Source of the DNA: Paenibacillus sp. Soil787
Lineage (GTDB): Bacteria > Bacillota > Bacilli > Paenibacillales > NBRC-103111
Length of the DNA stretch: 42,566 bases
Reading direction: 5' to 3'
Assembly: GCF_001429545.1 (NCBI RefSeq)
Contig: NZ_LMSP01000028.1
Span: forward strand, 443-43,008
Of the stretch, positions 1-6,199 are shown in pieces. Under the pieces are notes generated by a model, which made no database searches, was not told the origin of the DNA, and saw only the letters and a list, made by a program, of their open reading frames with translations. The position numbers were made by a program, and so were the translations under genes. Position 1 is the stretch's first letter, and every line of letters begins with the position of its first letter.

Positions 1-43
1 GGGCGGATGTCGTGTCAGCAAGGCTTTGCAGAGCGGATGGATG

Positions 44-118
44 CGAGAGTTGGTCAAGTGGTTAAGACACCTCCCTTTCACGGAGGTAACAGGGGTTCGA
101 GTCCCCTACGGGTCACCA
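44..118 (+). tRNA. tRNA-Glu (TTC), 5' acceptor strand abnormal
   Basis: The D arm, anticodon arm (loop CTTTCAC, anticodon TTC), T arm and encoded CCA are all normal for tRNA-Glu. The 3' acceptor strand ACGGGTC should face GRCCCGT, but the seven bases before the D arm read CGAGAGT and pair at only about two or three positions. Either this copy is broken, or the sequence before about position 50 is chimeric. Confidence 0.75.
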
Positions 119-195
119 AAAATCCCCACAAAGTGACGTAAAGCCACGAAGCTTAATCCGAATACTTTGCGTGGGCCCAAAATTCATCATCCCAT

Positions 196-271
196 GGAGG
201 CTTAGCTCAGCTGGGAGAGCATCTGCCTTACAAGCAGAGGGTCGGCGGTTCGATCCCGTCAGCCTCCACCA
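196..271 (+). tRNA. tRNA-Val (TAC)
   Basis: Complete cloverleaf: acceptor GGAGGCT pairs with AGCCTCC, the anticodon loop CTTACAA gives TAC, the T-loop is GGTTCGATCC and CCA is encoded. It is the second gene of the first tRNA cluster. Confidence 0.95.
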
Positions 272-353
272 TAGTACCCAAAAAAGTGAAGTGAAGCTTT
301 GCAGCAACGCCGAATACTTTTTCGGGGCCCATAAAAGAAGTATACTTTAATGT

Positions 354-430
<77 letters not shown>

Positions 431-461
431 AACTCTTTCAGAGAGTTGTTTTACATAGTGT

Positions 462-538
462 GGAGCTGTGGTGTAGTGGCCCAACATGCCTGCCTGTCAC
501 GCAGGAGACCGCGGGTTCGAATCCCGTCAGCTCCGCCA
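462..538 (+). tRNA. tRNA-Asp (GTC)
   Basis: Acceptor GGAGCTG pairs with CAGCTCC, the anticodon loop CTGTCAC gives GTC, and CCA is encoded. A short hairpin (ACTCTTTCAGAGAGT) lies in the spacer before it. Confidence 0.95.
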
Positions 539-558
539 TTTTTTTATTTCTGGAACAT

Positions 559-631
559 GAGTCATTAGCTCAGTTGGTAGAGCACCTGACTTTTAATCAG
601 GGTGTCGTAGGTTCGAATCCTACATGACTCA
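559..631 (+). tRNA. tRNA-Lys (TTT), CCA not encoded
   Basis: Acceptor GAGTCAT pairs with ATGACTC and the anticodon loop CTTTTAA gives TTT. The discriminator A is followed by GTA rather than CCA, so the 3' end must be added after transcription. Confidence 0.93.
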
Positions 632-678
632 GTATGTAAAGGGATCTTTAGACTTATGTCTAAAGTATCTCTCATTTT

Positions 679-763
679 GCGGTCATGGCGGAATTGGCAG
701 ACGCGCACGGTTCAGGTCCGTGTGGGCTAACCCCCCGTGGAGGTTCGAGTCCTCTTGACCGCA
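679..763 (+). tRNA. tRNA-Leu (CAG), CCA not encoded; attachment site
   Basis: Long-variable-arm tRNA: acceptor GCGGTCA pairs with TGACCGC, and the anticodon loop TTCAGGT gives CAG. TCA follows the discriminator instead of CCA. From its anticodon loop to two bases past the discriminator (711-765), the gene is repeated exactly at 2337-2391, which marks it as the integration target of the small island downstream. Confidence 0.94.
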
Positions 764-765
764 TC
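711..765 (+). repeat. attL-like 55-bp direct repeat (inside tRNA-Leu)
   Basis: These 55 bases, from TTCAGGTCCG to ACCGCATC, recur without a mismatch at 2337-2391. Tyrosine-recombinase elements typically use the anticodon-loop-to-3'-end portion of a tRNA gene as the att core, leaving an intact tRNA on one side and a 3' fragment on the other, as here. Confidence 0.85.
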
Positions 766-783
766 ATATACCTAAAGTGATGC

Positions 784-812
784 CCTTCAGATAACTCTGG
801 AGGTTTTTTTAT
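784..812 (+). terminator. Rho-independent terminator after the tRNA-Leu gene
   Basis: The stem CCTTCAGA pairs with TCTGGAGG (one G-T pair) around loop TAAC and is followed by a T-rich run. It lies inside the island, so it came with the island or was kept by selection to end the tRNA transcript. Confidence 0.8.
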
Positions 813-838
813 TTTTTTAGGCGTTTAAATTTGAATGA

Positions 839-1260
839 TGCGACAGGAAGATCCAAACATTTAGTCGAAATGTACCCCTTGAGATTTATGAAATGCAGGA
901 TAAAGTCGAACATATTTTGACAAAGTCAGAGGAAAATCAGCTTCGTAAATATGAGGAAGAGAAGAAACGGTATTCTTGGGCCTCGAAACCGAATTTTCGC
1001 AAGTATGATTATATTTTTAACGGGCGTATATGAATTTGCATAAATCAAAATAAAAGATTGCGTGACACGAAGTCCTCCAAAGTGGAAGACCAACTAGGAG
1101 ACCTTTTGATCGAGATGTATGAAGCATCTGAGATTGTGTGCGAAAAGAGCGAGAAGCACGAGTAGAAGAACGTCGTAAACGTGAAGAAGAGGAGAGATTG
1201 CGAGAAGAACGCTGAAACCGATATAAAATTGAAATCGAGAGCACGATTGCATTGACAAAT
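839..1260 (+). pseudogene. Decayed gene for a charged coiled-coil protein
   Basis: An open stretch starts at about 839 (reading VPLEIYEMQDKVEHILTKSE) and stops at 1031. From about 1140 a second, frame-shifted stretch is rich in E/R (VEERRKREEEERLREER), then hits TGA where CGA would be expected, and continues in frame as NRYKIEIESTIALTNLAH. The alternation of coherent protein-like segments with a frameshift and a stop indicates a dead gene. The family is not recognised. It is the first gene of the tRNA-Leu island. Confidence 0.5.
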
Positions 1261-1317
1261 TTGGCTCATCGAGGTGTTGTTTTTTTATTGTTTATGTCGA
1301 TGCTTTATTCGACATCT

Positions 1318-1707
1318 TTATTTCTCTAATGTTAAGGCCAGTTTCTTTAAATCAATCATAGCATGTAACTTCATAAGAATATCAAGCCCTAAAAGGCCAT
1401 TAATGTAACCTTGGGGATCGATAACTCCAAAATCCAACTTCACTTTGTTAAGGCTCACTGACCCAAGATTTATCCCTTCAACCTGCTTGGAGAAAAAGTT
1501 GTGCAAGCTCCCGCCTACGCCATAAAAGGAATGTACATAATCGTCAAGCTCAGCAAAAATACCAATCTCCTCAACAATATCAGTGGAAATGATCGTTTCT
1601 GCGGCTCCTGTATCAACAACAATATTTTCAATCTGAATTGATTTCCCTCGAAAGAAAATCTCTATTGAAGTGAACAAAAGCCCATCTCTATACTCGATTT
1701 TTGTCAT
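1318..1707 (-). CDS. Retropepsin-like aspartic protease family protein
   Basis: A 129-residue protein starting MTKIEYRDGLLF. The motif VVDTGAAETIIS is a DTGA active-site loop of the retropepsin fold, and the later segment GYINGLLGLDILMKLHA matches the (L/I)LG-D-L region that closes this fold. One such lobe is half of an active site, so it should work as a homodimer. I chose the ATG at 1707 because longer readings run deep into the preceding gene and lack a ribosome site; AGGGGTC precedes this one. It overlaps the upstream small gene by 20 bp, so the two are probably translated together. The substrate is unknown. Confidence 0.75.
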   Translation of the reverse strand: MTKIEYRDGLLFTSIEIFFRGKSIQIENIVVDTGAAETIISTDIVEEIGIFAELDDYVHSFYGVGGSLHNFFSKQVEGINLGSVSLNKVKLDFGVIDPQGYINGLLGLDILMKLHAMIDLKKLALTLEK

Positions 1708-1948
1708 ATTGACCCCTAAATCCGAATAATTGTTTAATTTGAATTTCGATCTTCTCTTTTCCCGTATGGTATACGAGTACGTCATCCTTCGAGCGAACCA
1801 ACTCTCTGGTTGCTTCCTTCTCGTCATCAAAAGCCTGGATCACGGCCATATCGTCAATATATCGTACCTGGTTTTCAATGTGGGATTTTAAGATATGGAG
1901 TTTCACGAAACGGTCAGGGTATAGTTTTCGGACTTCATTCCAGTTCAT
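1688..1948 (-). CDS. 86-residue protein paired with the retropepsin gene
   Basis: Starts at an ATG eight bases after GGGAGG and reads MNWNEVRKLYPDRFVKLHIL. It is soluble and charged, and has no signal or membrane segment. From memory, proteins of this type are often followed by an aspartyl-protease-like gene in Bacillus and Paenibacillus, as here with a 20-bp overlap, so the two probably form one functional unit. The small protein could be a substrate, partner or inhibitor of the protease; sequence alone does not say. The possible toxin-antitoxin-like or regulatory role is inference. Confidence 0.7.
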   Translation of the reverse strand: MNWNEVRKLYPDRFVKLHILKSHIENQVRYIDDMAVIQAFDDEKEATRELVRSKDDVLVYHTGKEKIEIQIKQLFGFRGQYDKNRV

Positions 1949-1972
1949 CGTGCATACCTCCCAATGAAGAGC

Positions 1973-2146
1973 TTATGAACTAATATTACCATTAACATTG
2001 CGGATGTGCCATTTTAAGCTTTGGACAACTGATTGTCGACGCGGAACTAACATGGCTTGCACTTGATCTTCTGTGAAAGTAAAGATGGCTTGATTGACGC
2101 GCGTTATGAGTTTTAGCTCCGAGACGATGTTTGGTGCGGAAAAGGA
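1973..2146 (-). pseudogene. 3' remnant of an unrecognised reverse-strand gene
   Basis: An open frame without a plausible start reads ITRVNQAIFTFTEDQVQAML and ends at a TAA just before the ribosome site of the 86-residue gene. The composition looks protein-like, but the frame is closed upstream by a stop at about 2147. It is either the 3' end of a deleted gene or chance. Confidence 0.3.
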
Positions 2147-2253
2147 TTAGCGCGAAATAAAGCCATTTGGCGCGGTAAACAATTAGTTTGATGTTCACGC
2201 TAAACACTTGCAAATTTTCGGGAAAAGCGGCTTGTCCGAAAAATTTCTCTGAC

Positions 2254-2304
2254 CGAAAAATCCTTATGTATTATCTATGTATTAAGGTTTTTCGAGTTTT
2301 TTTG
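2254..2304. terminator. Long hairpin near the right end of the island
   Basis: CGAAAAA-T-CCTTA is complementary to TAAGG-TTTTTCG around an AT-rich loop, followed on the plus strand by AGTTTTTTTTGG. It can act as a terminator shielding the island from outside transcription. Confidence 0.55.
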
Positions 2305-2336
2305 GAAAAAGCTTTCACCTCCTAGAACCCGTCAAA

Positions 2337-2391
2337 TTCAGGTCCGTGTGGGCTAACCCCCCGTGGAGGTTCGAGTCCTCTTGACCGCATC
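2337..2391 (+). repeat. attR-like 55-bp tRNA-Leu 3' fragment
   Basis: Exact copy of 711-765. It lacks the 5' acceptor strand and D arm, so it cannot make a tRNA. It is followed at once by the terminator that presumably ended the original tRNA operon. Confidence 0.85.
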
Positions 2392-2393
2392 CC

Positions 2394-2442
2394 AAAGAGT
2401 TTTCTTTAATCCTTTATGAGGACTAAGGAAAACTCTTTTTTT
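2394..2442 (+). terminator. Original terminator of the tRNA-Leu operon
   Basis: A long stem in which AAAGAGTTTTC pairs with GAAAACTCTTT, with further imperfect pairing inside, is followed by a T run. It sits directly after the attR-like repeat, where the tRNA operon would have ended before integration. Confidence 0.85.
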
Positions 2443-2465
2443 GTACAAACTCACCCAATTTTAAG

Positions 2466-2494
2466 TTGACATTGATTATTATTATCACTAATAT
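2466..2494 (+). promoter_or_regulatory. Promoter with Fur box for the DUF1450-ferritin operon
   Basis: TTGACA and TAATAT are separated by 17 bp. The spacer contains TGATTATTATTATCA (2473-2487), which differs by one base from the 7-1-7 Fur consensus TGATAATNATTATCA. A Fur dimer here would block the promoter when iron is plentiful. The downstream gene and the ferritin after it are both iron-linked. Confidence 0.75.
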
Positions 2495-2534
2495 CAATGA
2501 TAGTGGTAATATACAATGGCGGGGAGAGATTGAA

Positions 2535-2786
2535 TTGAAAACGATTAAATACTGCTGTAGAAATGAAAAATTCGGATCCAAACAAATATATAAGTCCTTG
2601 AAAAATGAGTATCCAGATCTGAAGCAAAAAAAGAAAGATTGCTTGGGTAATTGTAAGCATTGCAAGAAAGAATGTATCGCCATGATCGGTAAAAAGGAAC
2701 TATTGTGTGCGGCTTCGCCTGACTTACTTTATGCTCAAATCAAACAAATTATTGCTGATTCTAAGGCAGAAAGCGTGATGGTTTGA
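2535..2786 (+). CDS. DUF1450 (YuzB-like) cysteine-rich protein
   Basis: An 83-residue protein from a TTG preceded by GGGGAGAG. The N-terminus YCCRNEKFGSKQIYKSLKNE and the CLGNCKHCKKEC cysteine cluster match the DUF1450/YuzB family, which has a thioredoxin-like ferredoxin appearance. The longer ATG reading begins inside the promoter and is rejected. The cysteines suggest metal or Fe-S binding, but the biochemical role is not established. Its promoter holds a Fur box, so it is predicted to rise under iron limitation. A 30-residue ORF and a ferritin follow closely. Confidence 0.8.
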   Translation: MKTIKYCCRNEKFGSKQIYKSLKNEYPDLKQKKKDCLGNCKHCKKECIAMIGKKELLCAASPDLLYAQIKQIIADSKAESVMV

Positions 2787-2875
2787 ACTTAGCCCTTCTT
2801 AAATTGTTACTTCCGTTTGTATTTGTATGCGGAGTTCTGGTAATCTTGTATGTATGGGGAATACGCAAGAGATAA
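2783..2875 (+). CDS. Possible 30-residue single-span membrane peptide
   Basis: A TTG codon overlaps the stop of the DUF1450 gene, and the frame reads MNLALLKLLLPFVFVCGVLV then ILYVWGIRKR. That is one hydrophobic helix with a positively charged tail. There is no strong ribosome site, so it would depend on translational coupling. Ferritin begins 24 bp later. It may be a real small membrane protein of the iron operon or a chance frame. Confidence 0.45.
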   Translation: MNLALLKLLLPFVFVCGVLVILYVWGIRKR

Positions 2876-2899
2876 CCATACAGAAAGGTGTGTGCAACT

Positions 2900-3409
2900 A
2901 TGTTAAATGATACACTTACAGAAGCGCTCAATGAGCAGATGAACTATGAGTTTTACTCCGCGCACGTCTACTTGGCTATTGCTGGTTATTGTGCTGCGGA
3001 AAGCTTAGACGGCTTTTCCAACTTTTTTATTGTACAAGCTGAGGAAGAGAAGTTCCATGCGATGAAAATTTTCAAATTTATAAATGACCGCGGAAAAAAG
3101 GTTAGCTTTGCCGGGATGGATACACCTGTCAATGAGTACAAATCGATTTTAGATGCATTTGAACATGCTTATCAACATGAGCAAGAAGTAACAAGACGTA
3201 TTTATCATCTATCAGATTTGGCTTTGAACGATAGAGAACATGCGACTATGCAGTTCTTAAAATGGTTCATTGATGAGCAGGTAGAGGAAGAAGCGATGTT
3301 CGACAGTATTATTAATAAATTGAAACGCATTGATAAAGACAGTAACGCCTTTTACATGTTGGATGCTGAATTTGCTCAGCGTTCGTTCACGCCACCAGCA
3401 GCGGAATAA
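2900..3409 (+). CDS. ftnA: Non-haem ferritin
   Basis: A 169-residue four-helix iron-storage protein, the usual length. The di-iron ferroxidase ligands are visible as E in LNEQMNYEFYSAHVYL, the E-E-H cluster in AEEEKFHAMKIF, and E/Q in the later helices (EHAYQHEQEVT, FIDEQVEEE). The subunits should form a 24-mer that oxidises Fe(II) and stores Fe(III) in the cytoplasm. I take the ATG at 2900, which has AAAGGTG at proper spacing, over the GTG four codons earlier. It lies downstream of the Fur-box promoter. A strong terminator ends the unit. Confidence 0.95.
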   Translation: MLNDTLTEALNEQMNYEFYSAHVYLAIAGYCAAESLDGFSNFFIVQAEEEKFHAMKIFKFINDRGKKVSFAGMDTPVNEYKSILDAFEHAYQHEQEVTRRIYHLSDLALNDREHATMQFLKWFIDEQVEEEAMFDSIINKLKRIDKDSNAFYMLDAEFAQRSFTPPAAE

Positions 3410-3435
3410 TTACATACGACTTTTATAAGCATGAG

Positions 3436-3479
3436 ACTTACCTGGTTCGCGAAATTTGGCGAAGGGTAAGTTTTTTTAT
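3436..3479 (+). terminator. Terminator of the ferritin operon
   Basis: ACTTACC pairs with GGTAAGT and, inside it, TTCGC pairs with GCGAA; a T run follows. Confidence 0.85.
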
Positions 3480-3483
3480 TTCC

Positions 3484-3786
3484 GCTGACATAAGTTATTA
3501 CACTGTACCCGCGAAACCGCAATTGCTCGAATTTGAGCCTATTAGGTATGTCACGATTCGATACGGCATAGCCTTCTCAAATGCCACTGAAGCGCCTTAC
3601 ACGCTTTCCTACAGCATCAAGGGGATTTATAAGAAAGAGGAGAAATACTTTGCTGTGGCCAAGCTGGAAGGCTTATGGTGGGTGGATGGAAATAGAAAAG
3701 CCCTGGACCCGAGAAAAGTAGAGCCTTCAAAAATGAAGACGAGCTTACGGTATCCCATAGCAGCTGCAGAAGTGGTGAAGGGGTGA
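3484..3786 (+). pseudogene. Remnant of a GyrI-like (effector-binding) domain gene
   Basis: The open frame runs out of the ferritin terminator without a start and reads TVPAKPQLLEFEPIRYVTI, then TLSYSIKGIYKKEEKYFAV and KLEGLWWVDGNRKAL. The LSY-IK and LEGLWWV blocks are hallmarks of GyrI-like small-molecule-binding proteins of about 200 residues. The N-terminus, part of the middle and the C-terminus are missing, so this is a deleted gene. A shorter reading from a TTG at 3523 gives 87 residues, but no functional protein is likely. Confidence 0.6.
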
Positions 3787-3840
3787 CTTTTGCTGTAAAA
3801 TGGAAGAATATGTCGATATCAACGTGGGGAGGGACGGCTG

Positions 3841-4296
3841 ATGCAGACACGTTGTTTGGCGGGGGCTACAAAAGTCGTTGGCATACTTGTCATCTTGTTC
3901 GGCTTTATGTATCCAGCTTCTGCAGTTCAAGCCTCATGGTTGGATCGGGTGAAAGACATCTATCAATTGCCAGAGAATGTGCAGCAAATTCAGAAAGACT
4001 ATGAGACTACGAAGCAGCAATTAGAGGATCAGAAGGACAAGCTTTCCGAAGCCATACGGCATTCGCAAGAAACTGAGGAACGGCTTCTAGGGCAAAATGA
4101 AACGCTTAAAAGGGAAAATGAACAATTGCAAGAACGCTTGAAGGCCATGGATCAAGTCGCTTTAGATAAAGATAAGCGAAATCGGAAATTAACTTATATG
4201 GTTGTGACGGCTGTTTTGCTGATTGTTTTTTATTTTGTGCTTGGCCGTGTGTTTCGATTCATTGTTTGGCGGAGGCAGAAGCGCGGAATGAGATAG
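3841..4296 (+). CDS. Signal-bearing coiled-coil protein with C-terminal membrane helix
   Basis: A 151-residue protein after the ribosome site GGGAGGGA. Residues about 10-30 form a signal peptide or first helix ending ASA-VQA. Residues about 40-105 are a continuous heptad-like coiled coil rich in Q, E and K (QQIQKDYETTKQQLEDQKDK). Residues about 119-137 form a membrane helix followed by a basic tail (RRQKRGMR). No enzyme motif is seen. It is 27 bp from the AIM24 gene in the same direction, so the two are probably co-transcribed. The family is not recognised. Confidence 0.75.
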   Translation: MQTRCLAGATKVVGILVILFGFMYPASAVQASWLDRVKDIYQLPENVQQIQKDYETTKQQLEDQKDKLSEAIRHSQETEERLLGQNETLKRENEQLQERLKAMDQVALDKDKRNRKLTYMVVTAVLLIVFYFVLGRVFRFIVWRRQKRGMR

Positions 4297-4323
4297 ATGT
4301 AGTCTACGAGGAGGTCGGCGTGT

Positions 4324-5022
4324 ATGGAGGTATCTTTCGAGGAAGTCAGCTCTCATGCAAAGATAGCCACGCTGTGCATCGAACAGGGCGAGAGTGTTCA
4401 TGTGCTGCATCCGAACCAAATTGTCGCTTTTCAAGGGAAGTCTGAGCAGAGAGAAGATTCTTTCATGAAGCTGCCGAGTATGTATAGGAAGAAGCGTTTT
4501 GTCCAGTCAAGGCTGCATGGTCCTGCCAATGTCATGCTAGGGCTGCCTGAAGGGTATAGCATGGCTGTTATACCTATAGGAGCGGATGATGATCTTTTGT
4601 ATGAATTCCGACATGTTTTGTTTTATACAGAGGGAGTCAGCTACTCTTCTCATCTGCAAAATGTTAAGAATACATTGATTACGCAGGATTTCGTGAAAAT
4701 GCAATTTAAAGGTCCAGGTAAAATAGGTCTTCTGACGGCAGGACCCATTTATCAAATGGCATTGGATGTTAAGCAGCCTTTATATGTCGATACAAGCTGT
4801 CTTGTTGCCTATCCGAGGAACGCTAAGCTGCGTCTGTGTGTGTACGGCAATACACTGGCTAGTCAGCATATGAATTATCATTGGGAAATGACGGGACAAG
4901 GCCATGTTCTTATGCAGCCCTGTAAGCCAGATCGCAAATTGGATGAGCATATGAAAAATGACAGTCTATTGCGTCGCATTGCCAAAGAAGTACTGCCGTT
5001 TGGCGGTATTTTCATCAAATAA
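4324..5022 (+). CDS. AIM24 family protein
   Basis: A 232-residue protein with the beta-rich repeats of the AIM24/TIGR00266-like family: VHVLHPNQIVAFQG, FKGPGKIGLLTAGPI, and a late segment in which a glycine-rich strand precedes YVDTSCLVAYP. GAGGAGG precedes the ATG. Family members form trimerised beta-sandwich assemblies; the bacterial function is not known. It follows the coiled-coil membrane protein gene, which could anchor it to the membrane (inference). Confidence 0.75.
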   Translation: MEVSFEEVSSHAKIATLCIEQGESVHVLHPNQIVAFQGKSEQREDSFMKLPSMYRKKRFVQSRLHGPANVMLGLPEGYSMAVIPIGADDDLLYEFRHVLFYTEGVSYSSHLQNVKNTLITQDFVKMQFKGPGKIGLLTAGPIYQMALDVKQPLYVDTSCLVAYPRNAKLRLCVYGNTLASQHMNYHWEMTGQGHVLMQPCKPDRKLDEHMKNDSLLRRIAKEVLPFGGIFIK

Positions 5023-5042
5023 AAAAAGGTAAGAAAAAACAT

Positions 5043-5071
5043 TTGCATTTGCCTTCAATTCCTGATATATT
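5043..5071 (+). promoter_or_regulatory. Predicted promoter of the second tRNA cluster
   Basis: TTGCAT and TATATT are spaced by 17 bp, about 55 bp before the first tRNA of the cluster. Confidence 0.55.
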
Positions 5072-5124
5072 ATTCCTTGTCGCCTCCGAGAAACGTTAGC
5101 GAGAATGACAGGCAATTACACGAT

Positions 5125-5199
5125 GCGGAAGTGGCTCAGCGGTAGAGCATCGCCTTGCCAAGGCGAGGGTCGCGGGTTCGATCCCCGTCTTCCGCTCCA
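5125..5199 (+). tRNA. tRNA-Gly (GCC)
   Basis: Acceptor GCGGAAG pairs with CTTCCGC, the anticodon loop TTGCCAA gives GCC, and CCA is encoded. Confidence 0.95.
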
Positions 5200-5205
5200 A
5201 TATTT

Positions 5206-5282
5206 GCGCCCTTAGCTCAGCTGGATAGAGTATTTGACTACGAATCAAAAGGTCGGGAGTTCGAATCTCTCAGGGCGCGCCA
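5206..5282 (+). tRNA. tRNA-Arg (ACG)
   Basis: Acceptor GCGCCCT pairs with AGGGCGC, the anticodon loop CTACGAA gives ACG (wobble A normally deaminated to inosine), and CCA is encoded. Confidence 0.95.
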
Positions 5283-5299
5283 TTTTCTTAAAACGACTT

Positions 5300-5376
5300 C
5301 GGGACGTAGCTCAGCTTGGTAGAGCACCTGCTTTGGGAGCAGGGGGTCGCATGTTCAAATCGTGTCGTCCCGACCA
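5300..5376 (+). tRNA. tRNA-Pro (TGG)
   Basis: Acceptor CGGGACG pairs with CGTCCCG, the anticodon loop TTTGGGA gives TGG, and CCA is encoded. Confidence 0.95.
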
Positions 5377-5394
5377 TCAATCCCTTTATAGTAC

Positions 5395-5465
5395 GCGGGC
5401 GTAGTTTAATGGTAGAACTTCAGCCTTCCAAGCTGATCGCGCGGGTTCGATTCCCGCCGCCCGCT
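5395..5465 (+). tRNA. tRNA-Gly (TCC), CCA not encoded
   Basis: Acceptor GCGGGCG pairs with CGCCCGC and the anticodon loop CTTCCAA gives TCC. TCA follows the discriminator, so CCA is added enzymatically. Confidence 0.95.
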
Positions 5466-5480
5466 TCACAGCAAGTGATT

Positions 5481-5507
5481 AAGACCACCTTCGAGTGGTC
5501 TTTTTTC
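5481..5507 (+). terminator. Terminator of the second tRNA cluster
   Basis: AAGACCAC pairs with GTGGTCTT around a short CTTCGA loop; a T run follows. Confidence 0.9.
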
Positions 5508-6038
5508 TTTTGGGGAAAACGAAGGGATTCCACCCTATTTAACGCGGTTGGGTTCGCTTTATGGTTCATGGTGAAGGGACAGCCCGCTTAGTATGCCTGT
5601 ATGAGGGGGTTTTCTTGCTTACATATGGGGAAGTTGTACTTCGTGCAACAATTTCCTTGGATTTCTACTCTTTTAGCTAGAGATGTTGTATGCTGTACAA
5701 CAATTTAGCCTTAATTCGTACTAAAAGGCCACTTTGGGTCTAAATTGTTGCATTTTTGCAACATCTGCAGAGAAAATGCTTGATTTAGTTGTTTGTGCGG
5801 GAAGGATGAAAATCCGCAGGGTTCGACCGTCCGTGAAGAGAATAAACCCGAATGGGACGTGCGTCCCGTCCAAAAGAAATCATTCGATTAGTCGGGCTTG
5901 TTAAGGATAAGCGGCTATTTTCATTTTCCGAGCACCGCACTTTCTATGCTTTCAAGCAAAATCATAAGCATAATAGTTTTCGCATATGCATGAAATCGAA
6001 GCTTGGTTCAGGCTTCTTCTTTGTGTTGGAAAAAACAC
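5508..6038. other. Intergenic region, no gene seen
   Basis: About 530 bp without a credible gene. It holds three related hairpins (5633-5762), a small GGGACG/CGTCCC hairpin at about 5857 and a weak GAAGC/GCTTC hairpin before TTCTTT at about 6000-6026. Confidence 0.6.
5633..5762. repeat. Array of three GTTGYA...TRCAAC hairpins
   Basis: GTTGTACTTCGTGCAAC (5633-5649), GTTGTATGCTGTACAAC (5685-5701) and GTTGCATTTTTGCAAC (5747-5762) are spaced 52 and 62 bp apart. The first two are followed by AATTT and the third is preceded by AAATT. Hairpins two and three also face each other as a larger inverted repeat (CAACAATTTAG against CTAAATTGTTG). Confidence 0.7.
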
Positions 6039-6081
6039 TTGCCAAAACTAATTATATTAGTTAATATACTAATTAAATTAG
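6039..6081 (+). promoter_or_regulatory. Promoter overlapped by AT-rich palindromic operator
   Basis: TTGCCA and TAATAT are spaced by 17 bp. Two 13-bp palindromes, CTAATTATATTAG (6048-6060) and CTAATTAAATTAG (6069-6081), flank the -10 box and together give a larger symmetry with arms ATTAGT/ACTAAT. This is the layout of an operator for a TetR- or MarR-type dimer; no such regulator is adjacent. Confidence 0.6.
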
Positions 6082-6106
6082 CATATGGAAAGGAATGGTG
6101 CTCGAC

Positions 6107-6199
6107 ATGTCATTTATTGTATTTATGCTCTTATTTACAGTGTTATGTGGATGGCTGGAAAGCCGTGTTCTCAATCGCTCGAAAAGGGAGGGAATGTAA
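6107..6199 (+). CDS. 30-residue membrane peptide upstream of the membrane hydrolase-like gene
   Basis: ATG preceded by GGAAAGGA. It reads MSFIVFMLLFTVLCGWLESR and then VLNRSKREGM: one hydrophobic helix and a basic tail. Its stop codon abuts the ATG of the next gene, and the ribosome site of that gene lies inside its last codons. This is the layout of translational coupling. It could be a small partner of the next protein or a regulatory leader. Confidence 0.6.
   Translation: MSFIVFMLLFTVLCGWLESRVLNRSKREGM

Larger units (their letters stand above)
711..2391. mobile_element. 1.6-kb island integrated in tRNA-Leu, without integrase
   Basis: The DNA between the two 55-bp repeats contains a decayed forward gene, a reverse two-gene retropepsin-like module, a reverse gene remnant and several hairpins. 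The terminator that originally followed tRNA-Leu now follows the second repeat. No recombinase gene can be read inside, so this is a reduced or satellite-like element that would need an integrase from elsewhere, or the relic of a larger one. Confidence 0.7.

Noticed and set aside
113..307. Reverse frame across tRNA genes
   Set aside because: It lies over tRNA-Val and the spacers.
2337..2391. Second tRNA-Leu gene
   Set aside because: Only the part from the anticodon loop to the 3' end is present; the D arm and 5' acceptor strand are missing.
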